Source: Nigrospora sphaerica (lineage: Eukaryota; Ascomycota; Sordariomycetes; Amphisphaeriales; Apiosporaceae). Taken from it: a DNA stretch of 64,000 nt. Below the pieces are notes generated by a model, which was given only the letters and a program-made list of their open reading frames with translations, searched no databases and was not told the DNA's origin. Where the stretch lies: the NCBI GenBank assembly GCA_018287875.1, contig JAGVVL010000013.1, positions 3,100,001 to 3,164,000 on the forward strand, read 5' to 3'. Shown in pieces: positions 12,579-24,661 of the stretch. A program made the translations under genes and the position numbers. Numbering within the stretch: position 1 is the stretch's first letter; each line of letters begins with the position of its first letter.

Positions 12579-14560
12579 ATGATCTTTTGCGCACGGTGGG
12601 CTTTGGTTCAAGATGGCCAGCCCATACGCTGTGCGGCGCTGCTCGTGGCGCACTGGCTAAAAATGTGGCAGTTGAAGCATGGGGAATGCCTCGGACCTCA
12701 ATCTTTGGAGTCTCAGGCTTCGTTGTGGCCGCGGCGGCTGGTCAATCTCATCGACTACGAGCCAGCCGCTGCCTCCGACACGTCATGTGCGCGCATGGTC
12801 GAGACTGGCTCGCAAAGAGGACCGTATTGTGCCTTTAGCGTAAGCAACATCTCTTCCCCTTTCATACCCTTCTCACAAGGCTCCCTGATATCGTACTACT
12901 GTCACCTGCGGTTCTCAACGCTTGACTTCAGGGTGCTCCAGAATATGCTCCGCGAAGACGTACTGTTCAGGTCATTACTAACTTTAGATAATGGTAGTAC
13001 CGCTAACCGTCGAATCCTGTATGTCTTACCTCCGAAACATCGGAGGAAATATTGAGAGGATTTCCTTTGGACGAAATTTCCGGTCCGACCCAAGATTTCT
13101 GCACGCTTGCCAGGCATTTCGGTATTAGATACGTTCAGGTAGACGCTTGGGTAATGCTCTGCTAAAATCCACCTTGACACGGTTTCAGTCGATTTCCGAC
13201 TTCAAAATCAATGCATCACGCCTGATTCCGCCATAGACTGGCGTCATGAAGCCATGGAAATGGCCGACATTTATATAAACGCCACCTTCACCGTCGCCGT
13301 GGTGGATAAGACGCGCTTGGGAGAGGTGAACGCCGTCGAGCCTTTCCTATCGGAGACAGATCGGCTCGCCGCGATGGACGATCGCTTGGCCAATCCGAGA
13401 ATGTGTATCGCAAGCTGTTGGACACGGGTAACTTTACTTTCCGGGACGAATGCGACCTCGATGGCCGCAGTTGGTGCTTCCAGGAAAAGATACTGTCCAG
13501 GAGAATCATCAGCATCACCCGAACGGGCATCTACGAGAACTGCTTATATTTCTCTGCGTCTGGAAGGAGGCCATGCGGCATTACTGGAGACTTTTCGCCC
13601 AGGTTTAGGGACGTGGACGACCGAACGTTCAAGCGCCTCCTTTAGGTATTCCCGCCGCCCGGCTGGACCGGGCCGATGCTTGTTGGCAATGGAGGAAACC
13701 GTTGGAGATTACACCTGGCGGTCCTTGACTCGGCGGGAAGACAGGCTCATCGCTCTCGAAGAAATCACAAATAGAATGAGTCAGGCTCTCGGGGACAGTG
13801 TGTCGTCGGAATCTGGAGCAAAAATGCCGTCAGGTCACTGATCTGGTTCGCATCCTCAAGGAGCGATATTCCGGATCAGCCCGACATTGAAGCTCCAGCG
13901 TGGTCCTGGGATTCGATCAGCGGTCCTATCTCCTACCGGTTCTAGCACCCGTACGAACGATACCACTACAGAAATGGAGAAACCCTGCTCCCGGTCGCCA
14001 CCGTGGAGGCCATGTCGGCAGAGAGCGAGAACAAAGATGATTTCAACAAATTTAAAGGGACATTGCGGATCAAGGGACCAGTCATTACCGGCCAGGTGAT
14101 GGGTGAAACCGTCTTTATCAGGAAGGGCAGATGTTCTTTGTGTGCTTTGTCCGCAGGGGACGGGGCCATGGAGGCGGGCAAGGCAGTATACGACGACGAG
14201 CGCGCCCTAACGAGAAAAGGCTGTTTTACTACGAGAAACTGCTACCGGACCCAAGACCTCCTGCTGCGAAGGCGGAACGCCATGGCGGCTTTATACCTCT
14301 TGGGGTTCCCTCGAGGGGAGGATCTCGCGGTGCTCGCGAAGTCAGATGCTTGCTACTTTGCGAGGGAGGCTACAACAACAGCTTGAAGGCTCAGCACTGC
14401 CTTATTCTGGAAAGGATAAATGCCGGTCGGGGCGATGGACTTCGGGTATCCTCCCCTCGCAAAGAGCAGTACCGACGCATCGATCTGTATGTCATTGACA
14501 GCAGGACGTTCACCTGCCAAGGAGCATTTCAACATCGTCCAAATTGCCGCCAAACGGATG
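12579..14560 (+). pseudogene. Decayed HET-domain (heterokaryon incompatibility) gene
   Basis: HET-family blocks appear in the right order but in changing frames. First comes LWPRRLVNLIDYEPAA with RGPYCAFS (12579-12840). Next is LTSETSEEILRGFPLDEI with ARHFGIRYVQVDAW (about 13030-13150), then CITPDSAIDWRHEAMEMADIY (to 13290), GRSWCFQEKILSRRI (about 13450), DYTWRSLTRREDRLIALEE (about 13710), and a C-terminal HCLILERINAG with YRRIDLYVID (14395-14500). Lesions are: TAA at 13004-13006 where YRWG is expected, a frame change before 13400, single-base losses near 13706 and 13793, TAG at 13943-13945 in place of an expected Trp, and a further shift after 14190. HET proteins trigger cell death when unlike fungal strains fuse. 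No single intact product is possible. Confidence 0.8.
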
Positions 14561-17500
14561 GCGATTCGAGGTACTGTGCCGAAGCCAACCAAGGGAGCTG
14601 GTGGCAACATGAGAGGGCCGATATCTCGCAGATCTAGTCCGTCATGTCTTGATCGTTTCCCTCGAGATTGGAGTTCACAGGAGCAAATAACACGGGGGAT
14701 GGATTCATACATGTGTGCACATACTTGGCACGCTTTGAGTTGCGCCCCTGGCTGGATCCAGAAGGCTGGACGTTGGCAATGGGTGTTTGGAGAAGTCCGA
14801 TGCAAGGCCTTCTCGAAGATGCGGGGTTTCCAAGTACGAAACCACCTACTTGTATGATGGGATTCTACTCGTCGCTGACTGCTTCTGTTCCTAACCCGAC
14901 ATAGCCAAAGACCTTAGCCCGGTTTACGATACCAGGACGCCACTTCCGGGCCCAGGCCTTTCGTGCCGTTATAGTGGCCAGCAATAGGCGGTTTAGAAGG
15001 CGAGGCAGTCCTGACCTTCACTGTCCTCGGGCTGGAAAAACCCCCAAGCCAGGCTGATACGGCCAATGGTGAGTCGAGGACGACATTCTTACGGAGAGGC
15101 CGCATTTTCGATGCTGTTACACGGCGTTCATATTGGTGAGCGAATCTGACCCACGCCCGCCCAGCCCATACATGTTTGTCTTGCCGTCGGTGCCCCGCGG
15201 ATGACTGACTGAGGTGACGATTCTCTCATCCGTCCACGGTCCACAGACTCCACCCACACCACACGACCCCGTGTGCAACAGCAGCACAGCTAGCATAGCA
15301 TGGGGGTGCTGAAGGTTTCTATTTATTGCTCCCCGCTAACACCCACCGGGCGATTAGCACTAACCGGGTAGGGATCAGCCTCCAGCTGTTAGTTCGGCTG
15401 GGGGCTGTCCGTTAGGGGTCCCTCCCTTATTGGCAGGGCACACACATGGGGGGGGGGTCATTGGTTACATAGTTGGAGACTTGACTCCATCCCCTCGTCA
15501 GCCGCGGCGCGACACAATGGTGATTGGCGCGGGCTCGGGACGGGGACCGGTTTCTACTCAGTAGGGAGTGGAGGACGAGGGCACGGAGGGGCAAAACATA
15601 GCCGCCTGCAAGCCGCGCAAGGACGGGTAGGATGCAAAGACCAACGGGGACCGTATGCGAGGGAGGGGGAAGGGGAGAGAGAAAGAAACGGTTTGACCAC
15701 GTTTGCCGTCCCCTTCTACAGGCTCGTGCGACGTGACAGAAGTCTACAGACCCTTGACCCCGTCGGATTCAGCGACGGCATCAGCAGTCGTGGGCCGCGA
15801 GGCTCCGAGGCCAGGCAAAAAAGGAAAGGCCGCTGTTTGTGCTGACTGATGGCCCGCCGCTGGGCGGATCCCAAGACAAGGTTCAAATCCGTGGAAACTC
15901 AGCCCCACGAAGCTAGCAGGGCTGTAAGGCTGGCTGGCTTTTGGCCCCGTTACGTCTACGAGTAGATAGGAACAATGGCTAGCTTGCCCGCCAAATCTCT
16001 CATCGTGAACGCGCGGTGCAGAAACTGCGGAGGGAGGGGTATGGGGGTTAGAGCACTCGTTCTGACTCGGTCAAGCCAGGACCAGACAGACTGCCTGACT
16101 GCGTGAGGGGGACCTGTCAGGCTTGAGGCTAACGGCTGGCTGGCTGGCTGGCTGTTCTGGTCAATGCCCGCCGTTGCGCCCGGGCCACTAGGTCTTACTT
16201 GGTTTCTCTTCGCTGGCGCGCTGGGCGGTGCTCGGTCGCTCACAGAGGAAGGAGATCAGACGAGGAGTGTGGGAGAGTGGGAAACACGAGGAATAGAGAG
16301 TGCGAAGGAGAGTGGGAGAAATAAATGCATAGCAGCGCCGAGCAGACCCCCGAGCCTGATGCTGTCCCCGCTAGCAGGCCCAGATGTGAGCAACGACTTT
16401 ATAGACCAAGTAGATCCATGAGTCCAACAGCCGTATGCAAGAACGCGTGTGCTCACCTCAGATCGTTCCACGATTTCTCGCTACCGAGGGGGGAAGGGGG
16501 CGCTAACAAATCGATTCCGTTGATTGTGCGACCCCGGCTGCTGCCATGGGAGCTGGTCGAGATACACACCTCCCCCCCCCTCCCTCTCTCTGCTTACTCT
16601 TCCTTTTGCTTGTTGGCCGGTTTTCTTCGTATGCTCTTCTCCCACGGCGCTGCCCAGTCCATGCCGCAGGAGGAGAGGCGCAGTCCAGTGGGGATTGGTC
16701 TTCCTCTTGTTATCTCCTGGCTGTTACTGAGGCTATGGCTAAGGCAGGTTGCTTATCCCTTGGTCACATCGTGAGGCCCAGCCAGTGAATGAATGGCCTA
16801 CCGTCTATGGGGGCCGGCACATCGCATTCACCCTCGTCTTTCCTTCTCCCTACGTGCATGAGGACATGCAGCCAGGCCGGGTTGCCAAACCAACGAGCCT
16901 GTCGGACAAGTGCCAGCGGGCAGATCGTTCTCGGCGACTACGACGCTACCGGCGAGACGCCAACGTGTAAAGGTAGAGGCAGAACGGGCGGTAGCCGAAA
17001 GCCAAAGCTGACAGCCGTAGGGGTGGGGGGCCCTGGTCCTACATACGCAAGCACCAAAGCCAATCCAGGCCAATGTATGTAAACGCGGCCGGGGGTGGTA
17101 GGAAGTGGGAAGTGCAGGTGGGAATTGTGGCCCGGGTTTGGAGGATTGATGTGCGGCAACGCTATTTTCTCACCCTCGGCGCTATACCATGGGTGCATGT
17201 CTCTATCCGTCTCCAGCTGCATCTCCTGTCCGTCTCGCACCCCACCCTTACTGTACGCAGCGAATCTGAAGTTTCTCTCTTTCTCGCGTGTGCATCCCTC
17301 CCTCTTACCACCTCTTGTGTCTTTCCTGCCTCTCCGAACCGGTTCCGTGACGTGAATTGCACCTTGTAGTGCCGCCACCCTCACGTCTACTGCATGCGAT
17401 CCACGATTGCCCTTACACCCACATCACCGACTAAGCTCCACTTCACCCATCACGGCCGTCTGCCTAAGTAGCAAACCGGACGCGGGCGATGCAATGCGAC

Positions 17501-17612
17501 TGCTGGATTGATTGAAAAGGACGGTATCAACCCCTCGATCGACCACCGAAGAGACGTGTTGCCGCTGGGGCGGACCCGCAAGAATCCTGGACCGGAGAGC
17601 GTCCGCCGGAAC
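14561..17612. other. Long intergenic region with simple repeats
   Basis: No recognised gene. A 79-codon frame at 14668-14904 has no family resemblance. The stretch includes a poly-G run near 15450, GGCT tetranucleotide repeats at 16134-16154 and several C/T-rich tracts. The last kilobase probably holds the promoter and leader of the surface protein at 17613. Confidence 0.45.
16134..16154. repeat. GGCT tetranucleotide microsatellite
   Basis: Five consecutive GGCT-type units. A shorter GGCT run occurs about 200 bases earlier, and the complementary CAGC-type run recurs at 43411-43427. Simple slippage is the likely origin. Confidence 0.8.
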
Positions 17613-19155
17613 ATGCGACTCGATGTCTCGGCCGCCGGGGCCGTGGTTTACTTACTAGTCGCCGGAGCGGTGGCGAGGGTGGCACCCGCAACCATGATGG
17701 AGGCTCGCGGAGCGCGGCAAATTGATTTCCAGGATTACTCGCCGTACCTGAATCGAAACAACAGCACCATGATTCGGTGGAAGATCCTCGACAGTGACTC
17801 CGCCATCAGCATAACAAGCGTGTCTCTTCACCGTATTGCCGACGACGGCCGAGTCGTTGCCGTGGTCGCAAAAGGGCAACCGGCAGGGAAGACCACGGCG
17901 CGCAAAATCCAGGATGGATTTTCCGCGATACGCTGGAAACTAGGCAACCAGTTTCATGAAGCCACCGGCGAACGGGGCACGGGGTACCTGAGCGTAGGGG
18001 AACGGGACCTAGACAGCGAGGAGCTGCGATTCCCTTGTACGTCCCATCTCCGTTTTCTCCTCTCTCGCCGCGCAGTAGGAAAAGAAAAACGCCTGCTTAC
18101 ACACGTGAACGCGGCGCTTAGACGACGCTCACGTAACAGGTGGATCTGCGACTCTCCTGGGCGACGAAATGGCTTTCGATAAGTACATCAGCAAAGGGTT
18201 GGTTAACGCGGCGCTGTGCCTGTCTGTGGGCTGGGAGGGGGAGCAGGACATGAGAGCTTACAGCCACGCGTTTGCCATCACCGAGGACACGGACTTCTCG
18301 GGCCCAACCTTCCAGAAGTTGAACGACATCTTCTACAAAGCCTCGACCGTGGCCGGGGAATACGAAGGGCCCGACGTGGCTCCGGAATCCTTGTGGGTGC
18401 CGCCGTCGGCGTCGACGTCGGGGGCCGCCGATTCGGCCGACGCCATCGCGCCCGCGGCCGGCGGCGGCAGCCCGGGGCTGTCGGTGGGCGCCCAGGCGGG
18501 CATCGGCGTTGGCGTGGGCGTAGGCGGGCTCCTCCTCGTCGGCGGGCTCGCCTTCTTCTTCTGCCGGCGGCGGCGGCAGCAACGCCGGGGCCCCAAGCCG
18601 TACGGCCGCGGCGCGGGCGCCGACTTCGCCTCGGACAGTGGCGTCATGGTGCGCGACAAGGAGATGCCGGGCGTCAGCGCGAGCGGCCCGCACTCCCTCT
18701 ACACCATGGACCCGGGCCGGCTGCATGAGCACGACTCGCCCGTCGTCGGCGGCGATCCACGGCACTCGGGCTACGGTGATCCGCGACGCTCGGGCTATGG
18801 TGACCCGCGACACTCGGGCTATGGTGACCCGCGACACTCGGGCTACAACGGCGGTGACGTCGAGTCGTATCACATGGAGCCAACCCCGGGCGGAACCGAC
18901 GGCGGGGGTTCCGCCGGCGCCGGCGCCGTCCCCGCGTCCTCGGACCGGGGCCTGGGCGGCGGCGGCGGCGGCGGCGGCGCGACGCCTTCGGACTACGCGG
19001 CCTCGCGGCCGACGTCCGAGGTGCGCTCGCCCAGCCGGTACGCGCACCTGATCGAGGAGGGCATGACGCCGGACGAGATCCAGCGGCTGGAGGATGAGGA
19101 GCGGCAGCTGGACGCCGCCATCGAGAACGCCGGGCGGCGAAGCGGGTCCGCGTGA
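17613..19155 (+). CDS. Secreted single-pass membrane protein, unknown function
   Basis: Exons 17613-18036 and 18140-19155 give 479 residues; the intron (GTACGT...ACAG) splits a Cys codon (RFPC|GSATLLGDE). The chosen Met starts a hydrophobic signal peptide (AAGAVVYLLVAGAVARV). Met codons about 35 residues upstream would bury it. The exposed part of about 270 residues has an N-glycosylation site (NNST) and ends in a Ser/Ala/Gly linker. A glycine-rich membrane segment follows near residue 300 (VGVGGLLLVGGLAFFF), then the stop-transfer run CRRRRQQRR. The cytosolic tail has four tandem SGYGDPRH-type units encoded by 24-bp repeats (about 18762-18846), a poly-Gly run and an acidic helix at the end. 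The architecture resembles fungal wall-stress sensors or Skg6/Mid2-type proteins, but there is no recognisable WSC domain. Confidence 0.75.
18762..18846 (+). repeat. 24-bp tandem repeat encoding SGYGDPRH units
   Basis: Four in-frame copies inside the cytosolic tail of the surface protein differ by a few bases; one copy reads RR instead of RH. Length variation between strains is likely. Confidence 0.8.
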
Positions 19156-20535
19156 GAGGGGGGAGGGAAACACCGGGGGATGGTGAGAGGCGACCGGGAA
19201 AACTTGAGGGGTAGCAACAATGAAAGGCGGAGGGGAGGGCCGCGGGATTCGGTGCAGCGTAGCGTTCTCGGTTTTATCTTATGTGTGCTTGGAATACGAC
19301 GGGACTTGCTTTTGGCCGCTCAACGCCGGCGCGGGGATGCTTATGTCTTGCACCCGTTGCGTGCGCTCATGGGGTTTCGCCTTCGTCTTCACGAGTTTGC
19401 TGGACTACCTCGTAGTCGCCCCGGCATTGCGCGCGGCAGCCAAGGACAGACTGTATGCTGGCTCGGGCTATGACGGTGGACCTCCGGGCGTATTTCCAGT
19501 GGGCTCACTCACTCTATCATCGCATTCCTACGAAGAGTTTAATGTCAGGAAAACACACATCCTCTCTGGCTCGCCTGGGGTGATAGGGGTCATGTCATTT
19601 AGTTCCCCTTTGTTGACTTTTCCGCCCCGGGGGCGACCTGGCTGACATGGAACAGCCTCGTGAATGTCGCCGCCCCTCAACAAGACCAAGCTGTAAATCA
19701 CTCGATGGTATGGCGATAATCGGGATTCGAGGGTGTCCCAGAATGGTCAATTATGCGTCATAGGGTTACGCAGATTGTCGCGATACTCGTCCTGACCGCC
19801 CCCCTTTCTGTGGCATCCCGCGGCATACATTACATATACACGAAGTGACGGTAGCGCTACAGTGGAGAGCGCTCAAAAATGCGAGACGCAGCAAAATGTG
19901 ACCCTACCACCTGTATTCGCAGTGATGTACTCATAGTCGTGTTCGCGATATTGACGTGCCGCAAGGTGTACCCGAACCCGCCGAAAAGGAACGTCAGACA
20001 TAAAGGCGCCTTCCTTCGAGCTTTGCACTCGAAGCCGGAGACGGGAAAGATGTGTTGCTGTACTGTATTGTCCACCTGTGGACAAAAATGCAAAAAGAAC
20101 ACCAAGCCCGAGCCAAGCTCGAATTCATGGTGCCGGAAAACCGTGGGGTTCTTCCTGGTGACTACTTTTACCACTGCACTTTTCAGAGCAGAGGTAACGT
20201 CTGATGGCAAAAGGGCAGCTTGATGCTGTATGTATCGAGGGAACAGAGAGGGGGCCCAGGCAATCAGAGAGCTCATGATTGTGTGGTGCCCAAGGCAACC
20301 AGCCTGCCTGGCGGGGGGCGGATAAATTGTCCACCAGCCCAACTCCTATCCATTATCATACAAACGCCCTTGAACTCCAGACCATACTTGCCTCTCGGCG
20401 AAACCAAGGCAACCAAATTTTGCACCCAGACGTTGACATCACGTGCTTGGTGTTGCGAAAGCTCATCTCGCGCACCGCGGCTGGCTGCGGATTACTTGCG
20501 TCCACACAGCCTGGACCTCGTGGGTATCATGCGGT
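19156..20535. other. Convergent intergenic region
   Basis: Lies between the 3' ends of the surface-protein gene and TVP23. Frames on both strands show no family motif. Short AT-rich patches are present but no clear repeat. Confidence 0.45.
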
Positions 20536-21426
20536 CTATGACCGCCCAAAGGTGAACAGCCGACTCGCCATGTTGCTGGCAAGGCTACCGGCCAGGTTGC
20601 CGCCGTAGAAAGCGCTTCCCGCCATGTTGGACGCCTGACTGAACTTGTCGCACCGCGAAAAGGCCAAGGTGTTGGTGATGGTCAAGGTCATAGCAATGAC
20701 TGAGCGCATTTGTCAGTATCCCGCTTTGCAGCGCCGGCGCCACAGCCGTTTCGCCCCCCGATCGATGCCGGCATCGACACCACCGAAAGCGAGTATACAG
20801 AGCGACTTACCGACAAGAGGCAGCCAGATGAACTTGAGCCGGACCAGCGCCAGGACTGCCAGGGCAATCCACAAGACGGGCTGGGCGTACATGGCCAGCC
20901 AGAAGAAGCGGCTGTCGGTGGGGTTGATGGTCTTGGTGCCGGGCTCGCTGCTCTCGAAGACCCAATGGCTATCGCCCGAGGCCGGGTCGACCTCGTTCCA
21001 CCAGCGCAGGCCCACGAGGCGTCGGCCGGCAATGTTCTTGAGGTAGTAAAAGTCGGCGGCTAGCAGCAGGATCGTGATGATAAAGATCATGACCAGGTTC
21101 TCGGTGAAGAGCATGCCGAAGAGGTAGACGAGGAGAGAGGCTGCAGGCGGACACGGTGGCGGTCAGCGTTCCCATCGCATTCACACGCATGCACGCGGAC
21201 AAGTGCTGCGCGCCCCCGGGGAGAATACCAGAGGCAAAGCGACACCGGAGACACGCCCGTCCAGGGGCGCGCGGCACCGGGCAAGGCTTGCTTCACGGGA
21301 GGGGAACTCACAAATGCGGAAGCCGAGAAAGAAGAGAAGGGTGATGGGGTGGGAGCTAAGGCGCCAGCTCAGGGAGCCCGGCGCCGACGGCTGCTGTTGC
21401 GGCTGCTGTTCAGATTGCGGTTCCAT
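20536..21426 (-). CDS. TVP23: Golgi membrane protein TVP23 (DUF846/FAM18)
   Basis: Complement exons 21312-21426, 20811-21140 and 20536-20699 encode 202 residues. Splicing restores [12 protein letters not shown] and [16 protein letters not shown], both conserved. The protein has four membrane segments: [13 protein letters not shown], the [19 protein letters not shown] region, the [16 protein letters not shown] region and [13 protein letters not shown]. The family signature [15 protein letters not shown] follows the second. The C-terminus has [11 protein letters not shown], also typical. TVP23 sits in late Golgi vesicles and interacts with Yip4/Yip5. The start gives a Gln-rich 10-15 residue cytosolic leader, as in other fungi; a Met 33 codons upstream in frame lacks family support. 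Confidence 0.94.
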
Positions 21427-22324
21427 GATGGGCGATTGAGGGGGGGGGGGGAGAGAGGCGGATATGCAAAAGTGAGCCGGCTTCACTTCAATAGCATGCT
21501 TCTGTTGAGGACAAAGAAGCTCCAAAGCTGGCCAACTCGAGAGCTTACAGCGTCGCGGAATGCCATACGATGTTGCCTGCTGGAGCTAGCGACGCACCTG
21601 CTGCGTGTTCACTCCCCGTGCGCTTGCCCGCGTTACGTAATGTTCGACCCGCAGCTGCCCGACGGTCCGGCGTAGCTCGTGATCTGCGTAGCACAGTAAC
21701 TTACACAATGCTCAGGTACGTAAAGTACATACAACCCAAGCTACCTACTCTTGCTCCTCGATTCACCGGAACGATGGAACCTTGTGAATTGAGCCCAACC
21801 GTATAAATTTCCCTCGGGTTGCTGTGAAATCGTATTTCCCAAGTGTTAAAAAACAGCCTTCTCGGAGAATAGGCTGGTGCAAGCTGGCTTCCTCTCGATT
21901 CGAGTGGCAGGTGGCGTGGCATATATTCTCTCTCGATGGGTTGGTTGATTGTAAACTGTACCCTGGCCTGTGCAGTACGTTCTGTCTTGAATCAGTTATC
22001 TCCGGACCTTCACTCGTCTACGGCACTGAATCCATCACGGCCCCCCGAGCTATGCAGAAGACGAGATCTCTTAGATGTAATATACTTGTAGAACGAGACC
22101 TATTGATCTAAGTGGTCACTCCTGGTTGTAAATTTTAAGTAGGTATGCAGCCTCGTTGTCTTGGCTTGCCACAAGAAGCCCGGAAACCTGTGCGTTCGTG
22201 TGTTGTACTTCAATGGTTACTATTGACTCGTGTATCCCTGAAGGATGGCCAATAACGGGCCTGCCGACTGATCTATGTAAAAGCCAGGAAACATACCGCT
22301 ATTAGCCATTGACAGCTACTGGCC
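21427..22324. other. Intergenic region
   Basis: TVP23 promoter followed by AT-richer DNA downstream of the LysM gene. No coding signal or repeat recognised. Confidence 0.45.
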
Positions 22325-23417
22325 TTAAAGGGCTATGATTGTCCCGCTGCTCGTCATGGACGTGGTAAAAGACGAAGGCGACCACCGCTTCAAATGCTCG
22401 AAATCGAGGGATGTGAAGATGGGCACGACGCTCAAACCGGTGAGCGGAGGTTTCGTAGCTGAGACAGCGGTTGGAGTAGGACTTTTTCTGTTGGTAATAG
22501 CGATGCAGGGTGTGCTGAAACCAGATTGTAAGGCTGGACCTGCATTAATAGTACCGATGGTATTCGGGGGCCACGGGGCAGTTGGGCTGGGCCCCCCTGT
22601 GACACAGACGACATCCCCCACATCGATAGGGCAGTTCCCGTCCGCCTCTATGTGTAAGCCTGGATTGATCCGCAGAAACTCGTCACGAGACATTTTGTTC
22701 TCGCTCCAGATACCGTTGCAAGTGTCGCCGCCAACCACTGTGTAATTGAGAGCGCAAGACTGGAATGATGATTTTTCTGACTCAGTTGGACCCAAAGAAT
22801 GGGATATACCGGAGACAGCCGTCGAAGTCGGGGAGGGCACGGAAGGTCCCTGGGTGATGTTGGGGACGCAAAGGACATTGCCTATTTGTAGAAAACCGCA
22901 AGCGCCACCGCCGAGCTGAGGGTTTGCCTCAATAAGCATGTCCACAGTAATGCGCGAAGCCGACGCAATGGCGTAGCATGTGTCCCCCGGCTTGATCATG
23001 TGTGGTGTTTCGCAAACCGACCTGGTGGGCATAATGGAGACCCTAGGAAGAATGCTTCTCTGGGCAGGGGAGCTCGCCGGGAGAGGAGGTGTGATAAACG
23101 TAGCAATCGTAGTGTTCGCGGGGGCACGTGGTACTATGTTCCAGACCGATGCCGAACCTGGCGCATGGCGAGGTCTATCTTCCGATTCCCTATTGCATAG
23201 CGGGGTTACCGTGATCGTTGTGGCAACGGTAGCAGGCGTGGTGGCAATGCTCATTGTAGAGTCGGCGGTGGCTTTTATCAAGGTCAGTAATGGCACAAGC
23301 CCTTGGCTTAGATTCGAACAAGTTCGGCATGGGCCCCTCAGTACCCAAGGACTTACCGTGAAGACACCAGTCTCTCGGAACGGCCAGTGCAAACAGAAAT
23401 TCTAAAGGCTGTAGCAT
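22325..23417 (-). CDS. Secreted protein with two LysM domains
   Basis: Complement exons 23357-23417 and 22325-23271 give 335 residues. Exon 1 encodes a signal peptide (MLQPLEFLFALAVPRDWCLH); the 85-nt intron (GTAAGT...AAAG) then joins in phase to ATADSTMSIATT. A Thr/Pro/Ala-rich linker leads to LysM 1 at about 125-175 (MIKPGDTCYAIASASRI ... GNVLCVPN) and LysM 2 at about 210-260 (YTVVGGDTCNGIWSENKM ... GDVVCVTG). Each LysM keeps the GDTC start and a terminal Cys. LysM folds bind chitin or other GlcNAc polymers. There is no catalytic domain and no GPI-type tail, so this is a secreted LysM protein of the kind often acting as an effector that hides chitin from plants, though other roles are possible. 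The last ~80 residues are Ser/Pro/Thr-rich. Confidence 0.82.
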
Positions 23418-23945
23418 ATTGCGAGCTGAGGTTGGAAGTAGACCCAGGGAAGAAATTTCTACCAAACCTGCGTTGATCTGGGCCAAACACCGGCTCTTAT
23501 TAATTTACCTCGGCCGAGTGCCTTGTCAGATTGAGTATTGTGAGTGAGATGGGGAGCAAGCTGGAAGGCAAGTGACTGGCAATGAGCCCCCCTTAGCCAG
23601 CGTGACATGCGCACGCCTACAAACATCTTGGGCTTTGATTGCTAAACTGACGGCAAAGTCCAAAAAGCAGAGTCATAAAACCGATCTTGCCTCGGTCAGT
23701 ACATCAGAGCTTTCATATAGGCACCCAAAGACAGTGACAGGCCTACCATGACAAGGTCAATTATATAGAAGTCATGGCTTGGCTCGTCTTCTCACCCGCC
23801 AGACATCTTATGTACTCCGAGGGCGGATAATCGCCTCCTGGATTTGTAGTTGAGGTGTGCATCGTGAAACTAACCAAGAAGACGAAGAGTACTACTCCAG
23901 GATGGAGGCCCCATGCCACGAATCCCCTCTGTGTGCTCGACTGAT
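23418..23945. other. LysM gene promoter region
   Basis: AT-richer DNA upstream of the minus-strand LysM gene. No coding frame of note. Confidence 0.4.
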
Positions 23946-24269
23946 TTAAAGGAACACAACCGGGTCAACTACGGCTGCGAGTCCCCCCCCGGCGTGATGT
24001 GCAACGGAAACGCCAGTGGTTTGGGCCGTGGCCGGGGTGATGTAGTCGGTGGGTTTGACAAAGCTTGTGGTCAGGGCCATGGCGGTGCAGCTCATTGTGA
24101 CGGTGGTATAGCTTTTCGTCGCGCCGAGAGCAAGGTCCGGGAAGCCCCCCTTACCTTTCGGCACAACCTCGCCCCCAGGGAGAAGCGTGTATACCTGCAA
24201 GTGATCTTCTACGGCGGCTGTTACGGCAGCGACAGCTAGTAAGGATGTGATCTTCGACAGAAATACCTT
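23946..24269 (-). pseudogene. Short secretory-like frame without a start codon
   Basis: An open frame of 107 codons begins with a signal-peptide-like stretch (KVFLSKITSLLAVAAVTAA) and continues AVEDHLQVYTLLPGGEVV to a TAA. No ATG precedes it: the codon before the Lys is CAC and the frame is closed two codons further up by TAG. No ATG lies in the ~120 bases above that could be a first exon. Either the start codon was lost or an unseen upstream exon supplies it; an AG directly before GTATTTCTG could serve as an acceptor. I do not recognise the family. It lies between the LysM gene and the repeat-peptide precursor, on the same strand. Confidence 0.35.
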
Positions 24270-24661
24270 GTGGTCCTAAGGACAAACCGTTAAAAGCTTG
24301 GTTGGGAAATGTCGGAATGTTGGGACAATCAGAGAACTAGTCTACACAGCTGCGCTTTATGGACGTGATGGGCGAGAGGGGTGTCATCGCGAGTCCATAT
24401 GACAAGATCGTCGAGCCGGGAACAACTCACAGATTGGCTCGCAATCATTCAAGACGCAATTACCATCACAAATGCTCGCTTTGGGAACCATTGCGGGCAA
24501 GACTGGACGTACGGATATTAATTGGAGCAGTGACAAGTGGTCCAAGATGAGATGTAGCTTCACACCAAAAGGGTACAGATGAGTGTGTAGGAGTACAGCT
24601 TTCGAGGTACAAAAGAGTCTCATGCTTCGTACGGCCGGCAAAAAGGAGTACGTGCCAACGC
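24270..24661. other. Intergenic region downstream of repeat-peptide gene
   Basis: About 390 bases that should include the 3' UTR of the precursor at 24662-25142. No gene recognised. Confidence 0.4.

Noticed and set aside
18118..19173. 351-codon minus-strand frame
   Set aside because: Mirror of the surface protein's repeat-rich exon; its Ala/Arg runs follow from the plus-strand Gly/Ser codons.
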